From NCBI GenBank assembly GCA_910577935.1, contig CAJTOT010000010.1, positions 33,847 to 97,846 of the forward strand: a DNA stretch of 64,000 nucleotides, written 5' to 3'. A program made the translations under genes and the position numbers. This document shows, in pieces, positions 16,778 to 25,771 of this stretch. Below the pieces are notes generated by a model that was not told the origin of the DNA, ran no database searches, and was given only the letters and a program-made list of their open reading frames with translations. How positions within the stretch are numbered: position 1 is the stretch's first letter; every line of letters begins with the position of its first letter. Source of the stretch: an uncultured Hungatella sp. GTDB taxonomy: Bacteria; Bacillota; Clostridia; Lachnospirales; Lachnospiraceae.

Positions 16778-17764
16778 TCACCCTTCTGTCAGCGGAAAAT
16801 GGCACGCCGCCTTCCTGTTCCCGAATTCCCTCATCTCCGGCTCCTTCTCCCCGCAGATATCCCTGGCATAAGGACACCTGGTCCGGAACCGGCAGCCTGA
16901 CGGAGGATTCACCGCGCTGGGTATCTCCCCCCCAAGAATATTCTCCCTTTTCTGAACCTTCTCGGGGTTCATGCTGGGCACTGCCCGGAGAAGAAACTTC
17001 GTGTAGGGGTGCATGGGATTATCATAGATATCCCTGGTCTCCCCGATCTCACAGACCTTCCCGAGAAACATGACGCAGATGCGGTCAGAGATATAGTGGA
17101 CCACCCTCAAATCGTGGGAAATAAACAGATAGGTCAAGTCAAACGCCTCCTGCAGATCCTTTAAAAGATTGAGAATCTGGGACTGGATGGACACGTCCAG
17201 GGCCGACACCGGCTCGTCGCAGACAATAAGCCTGGGATTCAGGGCCAGAGCCCTGGCGATCCCGATTCTCTGCCTCTGGCCTCCGGAAAACTGATGGGGA
17301 TAGCGGTCGATCAGCTCCGGCCGGATTCCCACCATTTTCATCAGCTCCTTCACCCGCTCTCCCGTGGCCTCTTTAGTGGGGCAGACCTTGTGGGTCACCA
17401 GCGGCTCGGCGATAAGGTCTCTCACCTTCATCCTGGGGTCCAGGCTGGCATAGGGATCCTGAAAAATCATCTGTATCTTTTTGTACACCTGATTCATCTG
17501 TTTTTCCGAGTAGATGGTGATATCCTTCCCCTCAAACAGAATCTGGCCGTCTGTGGGCTCAATGAGCCTCATCATCATGCGCCCCAGGGTGCTTTTTCCG
17601 CAGCCGGACTCCCCCACCAGGCTCAAGGTCTCCCCTTTATAGATCTCCAGGGACACTCCGCTGACCGCGTGAACCACCTGTTTTTTGCTGACGCCGAAAC
17701 TGTTTTTCAGCCGGTATTCCTTCGTCAGGTTCCGGGTTAATAAAAGTACTTCCTTCTTCCTCAT
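16778..17764 (-). CDS. oppF: Oligopeptide ABC transporter ATPase OppF
   Basis: ATPase of 328 residues for peptide import. Seen: Walker A GESGCGKST (about 53-61), Q-loop IFQDPYASLDPRM, signature FSGGQRQRIGIARAL, Walker B LIVCDEPVSALD, H-loop FISHDLRVVHYISD, and the C-terminal oligopeptide domain with cysteines CRFRTRCPYARDIC that in this subfamily can coordinate a cluster. It is the last gene of the oppABCDF operon; its start overlaps the oppD stop (ATGA). Partner of OppD at the inner face of the membrane. Confidence 0.95.
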   Translation of the reverse strand: MRKKEVLLLTRNLTKEYRLKNSFGVSKKQVVHAVSGVSLEIYKGETLSLVGESGCGKSTLGRMMMRLIEPTDGQILFEGKDITIYSEKQMNQVYKKIQMIFQDPYASLDPRMKVRDLIAEPLVTHKVCPTKEATGERVKELMKMVGIRPELIDRYPHQFSGGQRQRIGIARALALNPRLIVCDEPVSALDVSIQSQILNLLKDLQEAFDLTYLFISHDLRVVHYISDRICVMFLGKVCEIGETRDIYDNPMHPYTKFLLRAVPSMNPEKVQKRENILGGEIPSAVNPPSGCRFRTRCPYARDICGEKEPEMREFGNRKAACHFPLTEG

Positions 17765-18762
17765 GTCTCCCCCTCCCTTTCTGGCAGCACAGGCGTGTCC
17801 TCAAATAAAAAGCATCTCACAAAATGTCCCGGCGACGGCTCATAGAGATCCGGCTCCTGCTCAAAACACTTTGCCATGGAGTGCCGGCATCTGGGACAGA
17901 AGCGGCACCCTCTGGGAAGATGAAGCATGTTGGGCACCATCCCTCTGATATTGTAGAGGCGCTCCTTTGACTCCATGTCCGGCACGGACCGCATAAGGCC
18001 GTCGGTGTAGGGGTGGCACACGTTCTTGAATATCTCCTTCACCGTGCCGCTCTCCATGACTTTTCCCGCGTACATGACATACAGCCTGGTGCAGAACTGG
18101 GCCACCACCCCCAGATTGTGGGTGATCATCATCACCGCCGTCCCCTTCTCCTCCTGAAGACGTTTCATCAGATGGAGAATCTGGGCCTCGATGGTCACAT
18201 CCAGGGCGGTGGTGGGCTCGTCGGCGATGAGAAGCCTGGGGTTGCATGCCATGGCCATGGCGATCATCACCCTCTGGCGGAGGCCGCCTGACAGCTGGTG
18301 GGGATACTCCCCATAGCGCTTGGCAGCGTCAGGAATTCCCACCAGCTCAAAGACCTCAATGACCCTTTTTTTCGCCTCCTCCCCGGACATGTCCTTATTG
18401 TGAAGCAGAAGGGCCTCCCGCACCTGTTTTCCCACTGTGATCACCGGGTTTAGGGAGGTCATGGGCTCCTGAAAGATCATGGCGATCTGATTGCCCAGAA
18501 TCTTTCTCCTCTCCTTTGGGGCCATGGCCGTCAGCTCCCTGTCCTCAAACAGGATCTGCCCGCTGTCCACCTTGCCCGGCTTCTTCAAAAGTCCCATGAC
18601 CGACATGGCAGTCATGCTCTTTCCGCACCCGGACTCGCCTACGATTCCCACGCTCTCCCCGGCGTCTATATTGATACTGACTCCGTCCACCGCGCGCACT
18701 CTGCCTTCCCTGGTGTAGAAGGTGGTGCGCAGGTCCCGGATTTGAAGTAATTTCTCTTCCAT
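17761..18762 (-). CDS. oppD: Oligopeptide ABC transporter ATPase OppD
   Basis: A 333-residue protein with Walker A GESGCGKSMTAMSVMG, Q-loop IFQEPMTSLNPV, signature LSGGLRQRVMIAMAMA, Walker B LLIADEPTTALDVT, H-loop MITHNLGVVAQ, and a Cys-containing C-terminal peptide-transporter domain (CRFCPRCRHSMAKC). The signature has L in place of Q in SGGLRQR, as is common in OppD. The four-base overlap with oppF shows coupled translation; oppC lies 42 bases upstream. Confidence 0.95.
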   Translation of the reverse strand: MEEKLLQIRDLRTTFYTREGRVRAVDGVSINIDAGESVGIVGESGCGKSMTAMSVMGLLKKPGKVDSGQILFEDRELTAMAPKERRKILGNQIAMIFQEPMTSLNPVITVGKQVREALLLHNKDMSGEEAKKRVIEVFELVGIPDAAKRYGEYPHQLSGGLRQRVMIAMAMACNPRLLIADEPTTALDVTIEAQILHLMKRLQEEKGTAVMMITHNLGVVAQFCTRLYVMYAGKVMESGTVKEIFKNVCHPYTDGLMRSVPDMESKERLYNIRGMVPNMLHLPRGCRFCPRCRHSMAKCFEQEPDLYEPSPGHFVRCFLFEDTPVLPEREGET

Positions 18763-18804
18763 CGTCCTAATCCTTTCTGCTTCGCAGCCTCATTTCCCGC
18801 CGTG

Positions 18805-19779
18805 TTACTTCTTCATATGGGGGTCCACCGCATCCCGGAGCCCGTCCCCCAGGAAATTCAGCGCCAGCACCATAATCAGGATAGCCAGGCTGGGAAAGAT
18901 CAGCATCCACGGGCTGGACGCGGCAAATGTCCTGGACTGGGACACCATCAGGCCCCAGCTGGAATCCGGGGGCTGGGTGCCCACTCCCAGGAAGCTCAGG
19001 TTGGCCTCGGACAAAATGGCGTCGGGAATATTCAAAGTGAACAGCACAATAAGGGAAGGAAGGCAGTTGGGAAGGATATGGCGGAACATGATCGTCCATT
19101 TCTTCACGCCCATGCCTCTGGCCGCCTCCACAAATTCCTGTTCCCGCAGGGACAAAGTCTGGGATCGGACGATTCTGGCCGTCCCCGCCCAGCCGATCAT
19201 GGACAGGGCGATAAAGATATTGCTGGTGGTCGCCCCCAGAGTGTACATCACCACCATGGCGAGCACGATGGAGGGAAATGCCAGGACAATGTCGGCCAGC
19301 CGCATGATCACCGCATCCAGCCGGCGGATGTACCCGGACACCATCCCCAGGACGATGCCGATGGCCATGGAGATGGAGGTGGGAATCACCCCTACCAGCA
19401 GGGACACTCTTCCCCCGTAGAGAATCCTGGTGAAGATGTCTCTCCCCAGATCGTCGGTGCCGCACCAGTGGGCCTTGCTCGGAGGCTGAAGGCGCTCCAC
19501 CAGATTGATGACATTAGGGTCATAGACGGTCAGCTTGTCCGCAAAAATAATGGCCAGAGCCATCACCGCCAGCACCACCGCGCTGGCTGCCGCCACTTTA
19601 TTTTCCCTGCACATTCCAAGCAGCTTTGTCCTCATGGTGTCAGGCATGGGCATATACTGCAGCTCTTCCTCTTCTATCTTCTGAACAGCCTCCAGGCGCT
19701 CCTGGGGAGAAAACTGTTCTTTTACTGAATCCACAGCCAGCCTGGCAGCCAGAGAGGCCGCCTGCTCAAATGTCGCCAT
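18805..19779 (-). CDS. oppC: Oligopeptide ABC transporter permease OppC
   Basis: The product is 324 residues from the ATG at 19777-19779, chosen because GGGAGG lies eight bases upstream; a longer frame reaching back into oppB has no support. It has a cytoplasmic N-terminal extension of about 80 residues, one membrane helix (AAASAVVLAVMALAIIFA), and the conserved HWCGTDDLGRDIFTRILYGGRVSL block. Four to five further helices and the EAA loop EFVEAARGMGVKKWTIMFRHILPN follow, which docks onto OppD/OppF. It starts one base after the oppB stop. Confidence 0.94.
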   Translation of the reverse strand: MATFEQAASLAARLAVDSVKEQFSPQERLEAVQKIEEEELQYMPMPDTMRTKLLGMCRENKVAAASAVVLAVMALAIIFADKLTVYDPNVINLVERLQPPSKAHWCGTDDLGRDIFTRILYGGRVSLLVGVIPTSISMAIGIVLGMVSGYIRRLDAVIMRLADIVLAFPSIVLAMVVMYTLGATTSNIFIALSMIGWAGTARIVRSQTLSLREQEFVEAARGMGVKKWTIMFRHILPNCLPSLIVLFTLNIPDAILSEANLSFLGVGTQPPDSSWGLMVSQSRTFAASSPWMLIFPSLAILIMVLALNFLGDGLRDAVDPHMKK

Positions 19780-19780
19780 A

Positions 19781-20701
19781 TTATTTTCCTCCCTCCACAC
19801 GTATTCTGGGATCGACCACGCTGTACAGAATATCCGCCACCAGGTTGCCGGCAATGATCACCGCCGTGGTAAAGACAACGGTACCCTGGAGAAGGGGCAT
19901 GTCCCTGCCGTTGATGGCGTCCACTGTCAGACGCCCGATGCCCGGAATACTGAACAAGGTCTCCGTGATCACTGCTCCTGACAGCAGGGTAGATATCTGG
20001 ATGGCCATCATGGTAATCACGGGAAGCAGGGAATTCTTCATGGCGTGCCCCAGGATTACCGGCAGGGGAGCCAGCCCCTTGGCGCGGGCAGTCCTGATAT
20101 AGTCGTCCTCGAGCACTTCTAGAAGGCTTGACCTGGTAAGCCTGGCGATGGTTCCCGCCGCGTTCCAGCCCAGCACCATGGCCGGAAGAATCAGGTGCAG
20201 GGGGGAGGCGAAGCCGGACACGGGAAGGATGCCGTTAAATATATTCTGGAGAAGCATCCCCACGGAGAAGGCCGGTATGGACACGCCGCACAGGGCAAAG
20301 CCCATAAAGAGGTGATCCACCAGAGAATTCTTCTTCACCGCCGAGATGATGCCTGCCGGAATCCCTACAATCCAGGACAGAACCGCCGCGCTGACCGCCA
20401 GGGTCAGAGTCTTTGGAAATGCGTTGGCGATCAGGGACGACACACTCCTCATCAGCTTGTAGGATGTGCCGAAATCCCCGTGAAGGGCATCCCACAGATA
20501 CCAGACAAACCGGGTATACCACGGGTCATTGAGATGCATGGTCTCGCTGAGACGCTCGATCACATCCACTTTCACTTTTTCTCCCATCATCACCGTCAAT
20601 GGGTCTCCCGGAACCACACTGAGCATGACAAAAATCAGAAATACAACGCCGATCAGCACCGGAACGGTCACTAATACCCGTTTGGCTATGTATTTTAACA
20701 T
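19781..20701 (-). CDS. oppB: Oligopeptide ABC transporter permease OppB
   Basis: A 306-residue permease with the classic OppB start (LKYIAKRVLVTVPVLIGVVFLIF), PGDPLTVMMG, the LHGDFGTSY block, six predicted membrane helices and the EAA motif DDYIRTARAKGLAPLPVILGHAMKNSLLP. The ending DILYSVVDPRIR is typical. It forms the translocation pore with OppC. A terminator-like hairpin separates it from oppA upstream, which would give more binding protein than permease. Confidence 0.95.
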   Translation of the reverse strand: MLKYIAKRVLVTVPVLIGVVFLIFVMLSVVPGDPLTVMMGEKVKVDVIERLSETMHLNDPWYTRFVWYLWDALHGDFGTSYKLMRSVSSLIANAFPKTLTLAVSAAVLSWIVGIPAGIISAVKKNSLVDHLFMGFALCGVSIPAFSVGMLLQNIFNGILPVSGFASPLHLILPAMVLGWNAAGTIARLTRSSLLEVLEDDYIRTARAKGLAPLPVILGHAMKNSLLPVITMMAIQISTLLSGAVITETLFSIPGIGRLTVDAINGRDMPLLQGTVVFTTAVIIAGNLVADILYSVVDPRIRVEGGK

Positions 20702-20784
20702 CTGCGCTCTCCTCCTTGGACATATATATGGAAGCTATGGGGGCAGCTGCCAAAAGGGCATAGCAGCCCATACCTGCTGCCTGT

Positions 20785-20818
20785 GAAAAAAGGCGGCTTA
20801 GATTGACCTCGCCGCCCA
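20785..20818 (-). terminator. Hairpin with T-run between oppA and oppB
   Basis: Minus strand: GGGCGGC (20811-20817) pairs with GCCGCCT (20791-20797), loop of 13, followed by TTTTTT. It lies just after the oppA stop. Partial termination here would set the oppA to oppBCDF ratio. Confidence 0.75.
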
Positions 20819-20826
20819 CGATTGCT

Positions 20827-22536
20827 CTATCTCTCGATGGAAACTTTATAATAGGAAGTGTCGGTCCAGCCGTTCCACGGAATCCGGAAACCCTTCACCC
20901 AGTCCTGAACCACCACCACATGATCCATCTGGAACAGAGGGAACACCGCCGCTTCCTCCTGCACCATGGTGGTGTCGATCTTCTTGTACAGCTCCATGCG
21001 CTCGTCTTCGTCCACCATGGCTCTTCCGTCCTCCAGCCACTGGTACACATCGGTGTTCTTGTGGTTGATGGAGCGGGCCTTGGTATTCTTCTCGGTAAAG
21101 AAGGTGTAGAGGAAGTTATCCGGGTCGTTGAAATCAGCCCACCACACGGCTCTGGTCATGCCCAGCTTTCCCTCTCTCCTCTCCGAAAGGTACGCGGCCT
21201 CATCCATCTGCTTGATGGTAACATTGATTCCCACCTGACTGAGCATGGACTGAACTACCTGGTTGATGGCCAGCGCATCCGGGTCATTGGTCTTCTGGTA
21301 GAGCTCTAAGTCACAGCCGTCCCCATAGCCTGCCTCCGCCAGCAGCGCCTTCGCCCCCTCCGGGTCATAGGGAATCTCCTCCGCCTCGTAGGAGCCCAGG
21401 ACGCCGTCGGGAAGCATGGAGTTGACCACATGGCCCGCCCCGCTGTACATCTGGTCCAGGATAGTCTGACGGTCTATAGCCATGGAAATCGCCTTGCGGA
21501 CCCTGACATCATCTGTAGGAGCCATGTCCAGATTAAACGCATAGAAATAGTTGCCTGCCTCCGGTCCTGTGACCAGATTGTCCTTGTAGGCGTCGTTGCC
21601 CATGAAGTACGCCAGCTGAGATGTGGAGCTGCTGAGATCCACAACATCCAGTTCCCCGTTCTCGTACATCAGCTTCTGGGTATTCTCGTCAGGAACCTGT
21701 ATCAGCTCAATGCCGTCGATGTTCGCCGGTCCCTTGAAATAATCGTCATAGCGCGCCAGGGTGATCCTGTCGTTGAGCACCCAGTCGGTGATCATAAAGG
21801 GGCCGGTTCCCACAGTCACCGCCGGGTCGATTCCGAACTGATCCCCCGCCGCCTCTGTGGCCGCCCTGTTGTAGATGGAACAGGAAGGGGTGGCAAGGTT
21901 GGCAAGAAACGGCGCAAAAGGAACATCCAGCGTGATCTCCACCGTGTAATCGTCCAGCGCCTTCACGCCTTCCACTCCGTCCGCCTGTCCCTCAAGCATA
22001 TCGGCCGCTCCCTTGATCATGCTGAAAAAGTCCGTGTTCAGGGCAGCCGTAGCCGGATTCATCATCCGCTCCACCGTATACACCACATCGTCCGCCGTAA
22101 ATCCCGCTCCGTTGTGGAACGTCACGTCGTCGCGGAGATGAAAGGTATATACAAGCCCGTCATCGCTGATATCCCAGCTCTCGGCAAGGCTCGGCACGAT
22201 GGTGGCAACGCCGTCCACCACCTCGCACTCCACCAGCCGGTCATAGATATTCAGCGGGACTACATAGAACTCCGTATCCTTCTGACAGTCCACTGTGGGA
22301 AATTCGTCATGCTCCGGGATATGGATCACATTTCCTCCCGCGGCTGCCGCGCCGCCGCTGCTCCCCGGCGCTCCCGAGCTCTCCCCGGCCGCTCCTGTTC
22401 CCGCCTGGGCCTGAGTCCCGCCAGCCTCCCCGGCAGCCGTGGTAGAAGCCGACCCGTCGTCAAATGCTGAACCGCAGCCTCCCAGCATGCTGACGGCAAG
22501 AGCCCCCGCCATCAGCAGAGATACGTATTTTTTCAT
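20827..22536 (-). CDS. oppA: Oligopeptide ABC transporter substrate-binding lipoprotein OppA
   Basis: An SBP family 5 protein of 569 residues. The signal peptide ends in a lipobox (LAVSMLGGC, Cys21), and a Gly/Ala/Ser-rich linker of about 45 residues follows before the folded part (IHIPEHDEFPTVDCQKD). The family signature is seen in YTFHLRDDVTFHNGAGFTADDVVYTVERMM. Other family blocks include VGTGPFMITDWVLND and VRKAISMAIDRQTI. It would sit on the outer membrane face as a lipid-anchored receptor delivering peptides to OppBC. It is the first gene of the operon, with a consensus promoter and a leader terminator upstream. Confidence 0.95.
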   Translation of the reverse strand: MKKYVSLLMAGALAVSMLGGCGSAFDDGSASTTAAGEAGGTQAQAGTGAAGESSGAPGSSGGAAAAGGNVIHIPEHDEFPTVDCQKDTEFYVVPLNIYDRLVECEVVDGVATIVPSLAESWDISDDGLVYTFHLRDDVTFHNGAGFTADDVVYTVERMMNPATAALNTDFFSMIKGAADMLEGQADGVEGVKALDDYTVEITLDVPFAPFLANLATPSCSIYNRAATEAAGDQFGIDPAVTVGTGPFMITDWVLNDRITLARYDDYFKGPANIDGIELIQVPDENTQKLMYENGELDVVDLSSSTSQLAYFMGNDAYKDNLVTGPEAGNYFYAFNLDMAPTDDVRVRKAISMAIDRQTILDQMYSGAGHVVNSMLPDGVLGSYEAEEIPYDPEGAKALLAEAGYGDGCDLELYQKTNDPDALAINQVVQSMLSQVGINVTIKQMDEAAYLSERREGKLGMTRAVWWADFNDPDNFLYTFFTEKNTKARSINHKNTDVYQWLEDGRAMVDEDERMELYKKIDTTMVQEEAAVFPLFQMDHVVVVQDWVKGFRIPWNGWTDTSYYKVSIER

Positions 22537-22585
22537 AATCCTGCCTCCTGTTTCTTAATTTTTATGCCACTACACCGTGGTGTAC

Positions 22586-22614
22586 AAAAAAAAGCATTAG
22601 AAACATTCTAATGC
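22586..22614 (-). terminator. Intrinsic terminator inside the oppA leader
   Basis: Minus strand: GCATTAGAA pairs perfectly with TTCTAATGC around a three-base loop and is followed by eight T. It begins only about 25 bases downstream of the predicted -10 box (22639-22644) and 50 bases before the oppA ATG, so it would stop most transcripts from the oppA promoter unless read-through is allowed. It could alternatively end transcripts from the exosortase gene upstream. Confidence 0.8.
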
Positions 22615-22638
22615 TCCCTCGCAATTATATCGCTCTCT

Positions 22639-22667
22639 ATTATAAAATGATTTGTGGAACATTGCAA
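22639..22667 (-). promoter_or_regulatory. Promoter of the opp operon
   Basis: Minus strand TTGCAA (22662-22667), 17-base spacer, TATAAT (22639-22644). An inverted repeat TACACC-GT-GGTGTA lies further downstream at 22571-22584, between the terminator and the gene. Confidence 0.75.
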
Positions 22668-22889
22668 CTGTTTTTTTGTGAAACCTACAGGTTGCAGCTC
22701 ACATAACACGCCAAAGGCCTGCCTTCGGGAAGCGCGCAGGTTGGAACCCTCTATTATTTCTTTTATCAGAGTACTTAACAGCAAATTCCAACCCCCGCAT
22801 ACAAACTCCGTTTTCAAGCAATCATGGCTTTTATTTACAGAGAAATTTTTAAAAATCAATAACACTTCTTCTCAACATGTGGCAGAATG

Positions 22890-23723
22890 TCACCTGGTCT
22901 CCCGCTCCCGACTTCGCCGCAGCCTCCCGGTCATCCAGTGAATCCCCAGCACTGCCAGGCAGACCGTCACCAACAGCGCCGCATATTCCGTAAAATTTTC
23001 CCGGTTCCGCTCATACGCCCGGTTCAAAAAGGGAATTCCCAGCACCACAAAGAAATACCAAAACACAGGAACCCCTATTCCCGGCCCCCTTCCGGCGTCG
23101 GCGCTTCCGGCCCTCTCCAGCCCGGCGCCTGCCAGCTCATAGATAAAGAGCAGGGAGGCAAAATACACCACAATCCCGATTACCGTGTGGAAGCGTTCCG
23201 GCGTCAGCCAGCCGCCGGTCCATGCTTCCGGCAGCCCCTCCGGAAGGCGGCGGGGGATGAAGATGGCACAGGCAATCCTGATGCCGTTGACAAATATTGT
23301 AAACACGTAGGAAAATCCAATGCTTCCCCCGGTCCACCCCAGCCGCCCTCTCAAAGCCTTCATATGGCGGACATATCCGAAGACAAGGGCGGCAATCACA
23401 ATCATCATAAACTGGATTCCCGAGCAGGTGGAGGCGATGACAAACTGATACCCGTGGCTGACATAACCCCTTCCCGCCTGCCACGTGAACACGTCCCCGG
23501 TCAGGATTCCGGCCCACCGGGCGGTAGGCGCGAGAATCCATCTCAGGAGTTCCACATCAACGCTGCTGTAGCGGTATTTGATGAGAAAGATAGTGAGGAG
23601 AGCCGCCAGATAACAGGGCCAGCTGCCTCTTATATCCGGGGCTTTTATACCTATGGTTTTTTCGCCTGCAGCTTTTTCACCTGCAGTTTTTATACTTGCA
23701 GTACGGCTTTCTGCCACAATCAC
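22890..23723 (-). CDS. Exosortase-family transpeptidase
   Basis: A multi-pass membrane protein of 277 residues. The exosortase/archaeosortase catalytic triad is visible: Cys100 in ASTCSGIQFMM, Arg149 in FVNGIRIAC and His179 in ERFHTVIGI. About seven to eight membrane helices are predicted. I chose the GTG at 23721-23723 because it overlaps the upstream stop as GTGA and is preceded by AGAAGG; the longer frame from 23771 starts inside the upstream gene. Exosortases cleave and transfer substrates with short PEP-CTERM-like tails. The upstream, translationally coupled VIT/VWA protein ends in exactly such a tail, so the pair forms a dedicated sortase-substrate unit. Exosortase K is a possible subfamily (uncertain recall). 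Confidence 0.85.
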   Translation of the reverse strand: MIVAESRTASIKTAGEKAAGEKTIGIKAPDIRGSWPCYLAALLTIFLIKYRYSSVDVELLRWILAPTARWAGILTGDVFTWQAGRGYVSHGYQFVIASTCSGIQFMMIVIAALVFGYVRHMKALRGRLGWTGGSIGFSYVFTIFVNGIRIACAIFIPRRLPEGLPEAWTGGWLTPERFHTVIGIVVYFASLLFIYELAGAGLERAGSADAGRGPGIGVPVFWYFFVVLGIPFLNRAYERNRENFTEYAALLVTVCLAVLGIHWMTGRLRRSRERETR

Positions 23724-25771
23724 ATCATCCTTCTCTTCTGTATGCGCGCCCTGCGCAAAAGCGGGAGACACATAACCGCCGCAAGCATGAGAAGCAGGGC
23801 AATCTCCCCAGGCTCCGAGCCGGTAGTGTAGCCTCCATTGGACACGGACACGCCTAAAGCGTTCTCGGACACGCCTGAAGGAAGAGGCAGCGGCTGGTCT
23901 ACATCGGCGCTGTCGCCATTCTCGTTGCGAACGATATCGAGAACCGCGACGAAGGAGGTGTACGGCGTCATCATGCTGTATTTGAGGCCGATATCCGTGA
24001 TTTCTTTCTTCACATCCGGGTCGTCTCCCTTATTGTTCCCGTAGTCCGTCAGCATTTCCACGCGGGTCCTGGCCCACAGATAGCGGATTGCGCCGGCGTC
24101 CTCTTTCACCGCCTCGCCGGTCACCGGAATCTCCTGCTCATAGTCCTGTCCGCCGGCTTTTCCTGTCAGCCGTATAGTTCCGGCAGGGTCCCCTTTCCAT
24201 TTTCCAAAGAGCACAATAGGCCTCTGGGCGAAAAGTACCGGTATCTGTCCCGGCTCTGTGTCGTATGCCTCAAATCCCTCGTACTCCACCTGGATATCTG
24301 TCAGAAGAGGCGCCTCCACATATGTGCGGAAATATTCCGCCGCCTCTTTCGCGTCCTCGGAGTCGGTGACCACAAACTCCTCTCCCATGCCTGTCTTGGC
24401 GATGCCGTCGATGAGATAGCGGTTCACGGAACTTCCGATGCCGAAAGCAAAAAAGCTGGTATTATTGATATTTTCGCTGATAATTCCGAAAACTTCTTTT
24501 TCATCAGTCAGATATCCGTCTGTGATGATGATGACATTTCTGGCGCTGTCCTCCACGGCGGGAACCGCGAGGGCTCCCCTGAGGGCCGGAGCCAGCATCG
24601 TTCCGCCGCCGCCTGTCTGCTCGTCGATGAAATCCAGGGCATCCTGGATGTTCTTCTGGGTGGCATCCAGGGATTTTCCCGATAATTTGTGAAATTCATT
24701 GGAAAACAGAATCACATTGAACCGGTCGGTCTCCTTCAGGCCGGACACCAGATCCCCGATCATCTCCTTGGCGGTGTCCAGGGGATAGCCCATCATGGAG
24801 CCGGATACATCCAGCACGAACAGATATTCCCTGGGCATAATCTCCTCGGGCTGTACCCGCTCCGGCGGCTGCACCATCAGCATGAAATAATTTTCTTCCT
24901 CGCCTTCGTCCAGCACCAGGCCGCAGGACACTTCCTCGCCGGTCAGACGGTATTCCAGGATAAAATCCCGGTTCCCCGCAAACTGTTCCGGGTGGGCAAG
25001 CGTTACCTTTGCCGTAGCTGCCCCCGGCTCGGCCTCGTTGACAATCTCGTGGGACTTGCACTCCAGGCTGCTGATGGGCACGCCCATGGAGAGATTTACC
25101 TGGATATCATATTTTCCATCCTCCACGGTTCCCTCCTTATAGTAAGGCGAAACCGCCCACTGATTGCTCGTCTCAGACTCCTTGTCCTCTTCCGGGGCGA
25201 CAAAACGGGGCCCCGCCACGGTTGGGAACACGAACTGATACGTCCCTTCCCTGGGAGTGATCTGCTCCGTATAGTGAAGTTCAATGCGCACCTCGTCCCC
25301 AGGCATTATGTTGGCCACATCCATGGAAAATACATTGGGCCGCTTCTGTTCCAGAAGAGAAGCGCTCTTGCCCTCCTCCTTGGCCGTCTCGAACTCCTCC
25401 TTGGCCTCTTCCTTCTCCTTGATCTGAGCGGTCACCAGCTGGCTGCCGATCTGCATGGTCATGCCGTGAATCGTGACACTGTCAGATGCCGGAAAGATGT
25501 AGCTGGCATTGACAGGCACTTCCCCCTGATTAGTATAAACCTGGGTCACATAAGTTTCCGCGATCACGCCGTTTATGTTGGTGTTTACCGATGTCTCCTT
25601 CAAAGGAAAACTGTCCACAGACGCGTCTTCACTGTCAATCCACAGATAGGGCGCCTGGACCTGCCCGTTGTCAGCCTCCGCAGCTTCCGCGCCGTAAGAC
25701 GCCAGAGCGGGAGCTGCCAGAAGCATGGTCATGGACATCAAGATACACAGCCAACTCTTTTTAGGTTTCAT
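23720..25771 (-). CDS. VIT/VWA-domain surface protein with PEP-CTERM-like sorting tail
   Basis: The product is 683 residues from the ATG at 25769-25771 (GGGGGAGG upstream). It has a signal peptide (SWLCILMSMTMLLAAPALASYGA) and a VIT domain (about 45-170: FPLKETSVNTNINGVIAETYVTQ, ANIMPGDEVRIELHYTE). A von Willebrand A domain follows (about 310-480) with the MIDAS motif DVSGSMMG, then TGGGGTML and IIITDGYLTDE. The last 30 residues are SEPGE, a hydrophobic helix (IALLLMLAAVMCLPLL) and a basic end (RRARIQKRR). This is the layout of an exosortase sorting signal; a sortase LPxTG motif is absent. Its stop overlaps the exosortase start. Such proteins are metal-dependent adhesion or matrix proteins; the ligand is unknown. 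Confidence 0.87.
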   Translation of the reverse strand: MKPKKSWLCILMSMTMLLAAPALASYGAEAAEADNGQVQAPYLWIDSEDASVDSFPLKETSVNTNINGVIAETYVTQVYTNQGEVPVNASYIFPASDSVTIHGMTMQIGSQLVTAQIKEKEEAKEEFETAKEEGKSASLLEQKRPNVFSMDVANIMPGDEVRIELHYTEQITPREGTYQFVFPTVAGPRFVAPEEDKESETSNQWAVSPYYKEGTVEDGKYDIQVNLSMGVPISSLECKSHEIVNEAEPGAATAKVTLAHPEQFAGNRDFILEYRLTGEEVSCGLVLDEGEEENYFMLMVQPPERVQPEEIMPREYLFVLDVSGSMMGYPLDTAKEMIGDLVSGLKETDRFNVILFSNEFHKLSGKSLDATQKNIQDALDFIDEQTGGGGTMLAPALRGALAVPAVEDSARNVIIITDGYLTDEKEVFGIISENINNTSFFAFGIGSSVNRYLIDGIAKTGMGEEFVVTDSEDAKEAAEYFRTYVEAPLLTDIQVEYEGFEAYDTEPGQIPVLFAQRPIVLFGKWKGDPAGTIRLTGKAGGQDYEQEIPVTGEAVKEDAGAIRYLWARTRVEMLTDYGNNKGDDPDVKKEITDIGLKYSMMTPYTSFVAVLDIVRNENGDSADVDQPLPLPSGVSENALGVSVSNGGYTTGSEPGEIALLLMLAAVMCLPLLRRARIQKRRMM

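Larger units (their letters stand above)
22537..22889. other. Intergenic region between oppA and exosortase
   Basis: It holds the oppA ribosome site, the TACACC/GGTGTA inverted repeat, the leader terminator and the promoter. Upstream of these is about 220 bases with no gene. A minus-strand 85-codon frame here contains GSNLRASRRQAFGVLCELQPVGF, which resembles short ORFs often mis-annotated in Lachnospiraceae (memory), so part of this may be a dispersed repeat and not a coding region. Confidence 0.5.

Noticed and set aside
22690..22750. tRNA-like T-arm (GGGTTCCAACC)
   Set aside because: Position 57 is not a purine and no acceptor or anticodon arm can be drawn.
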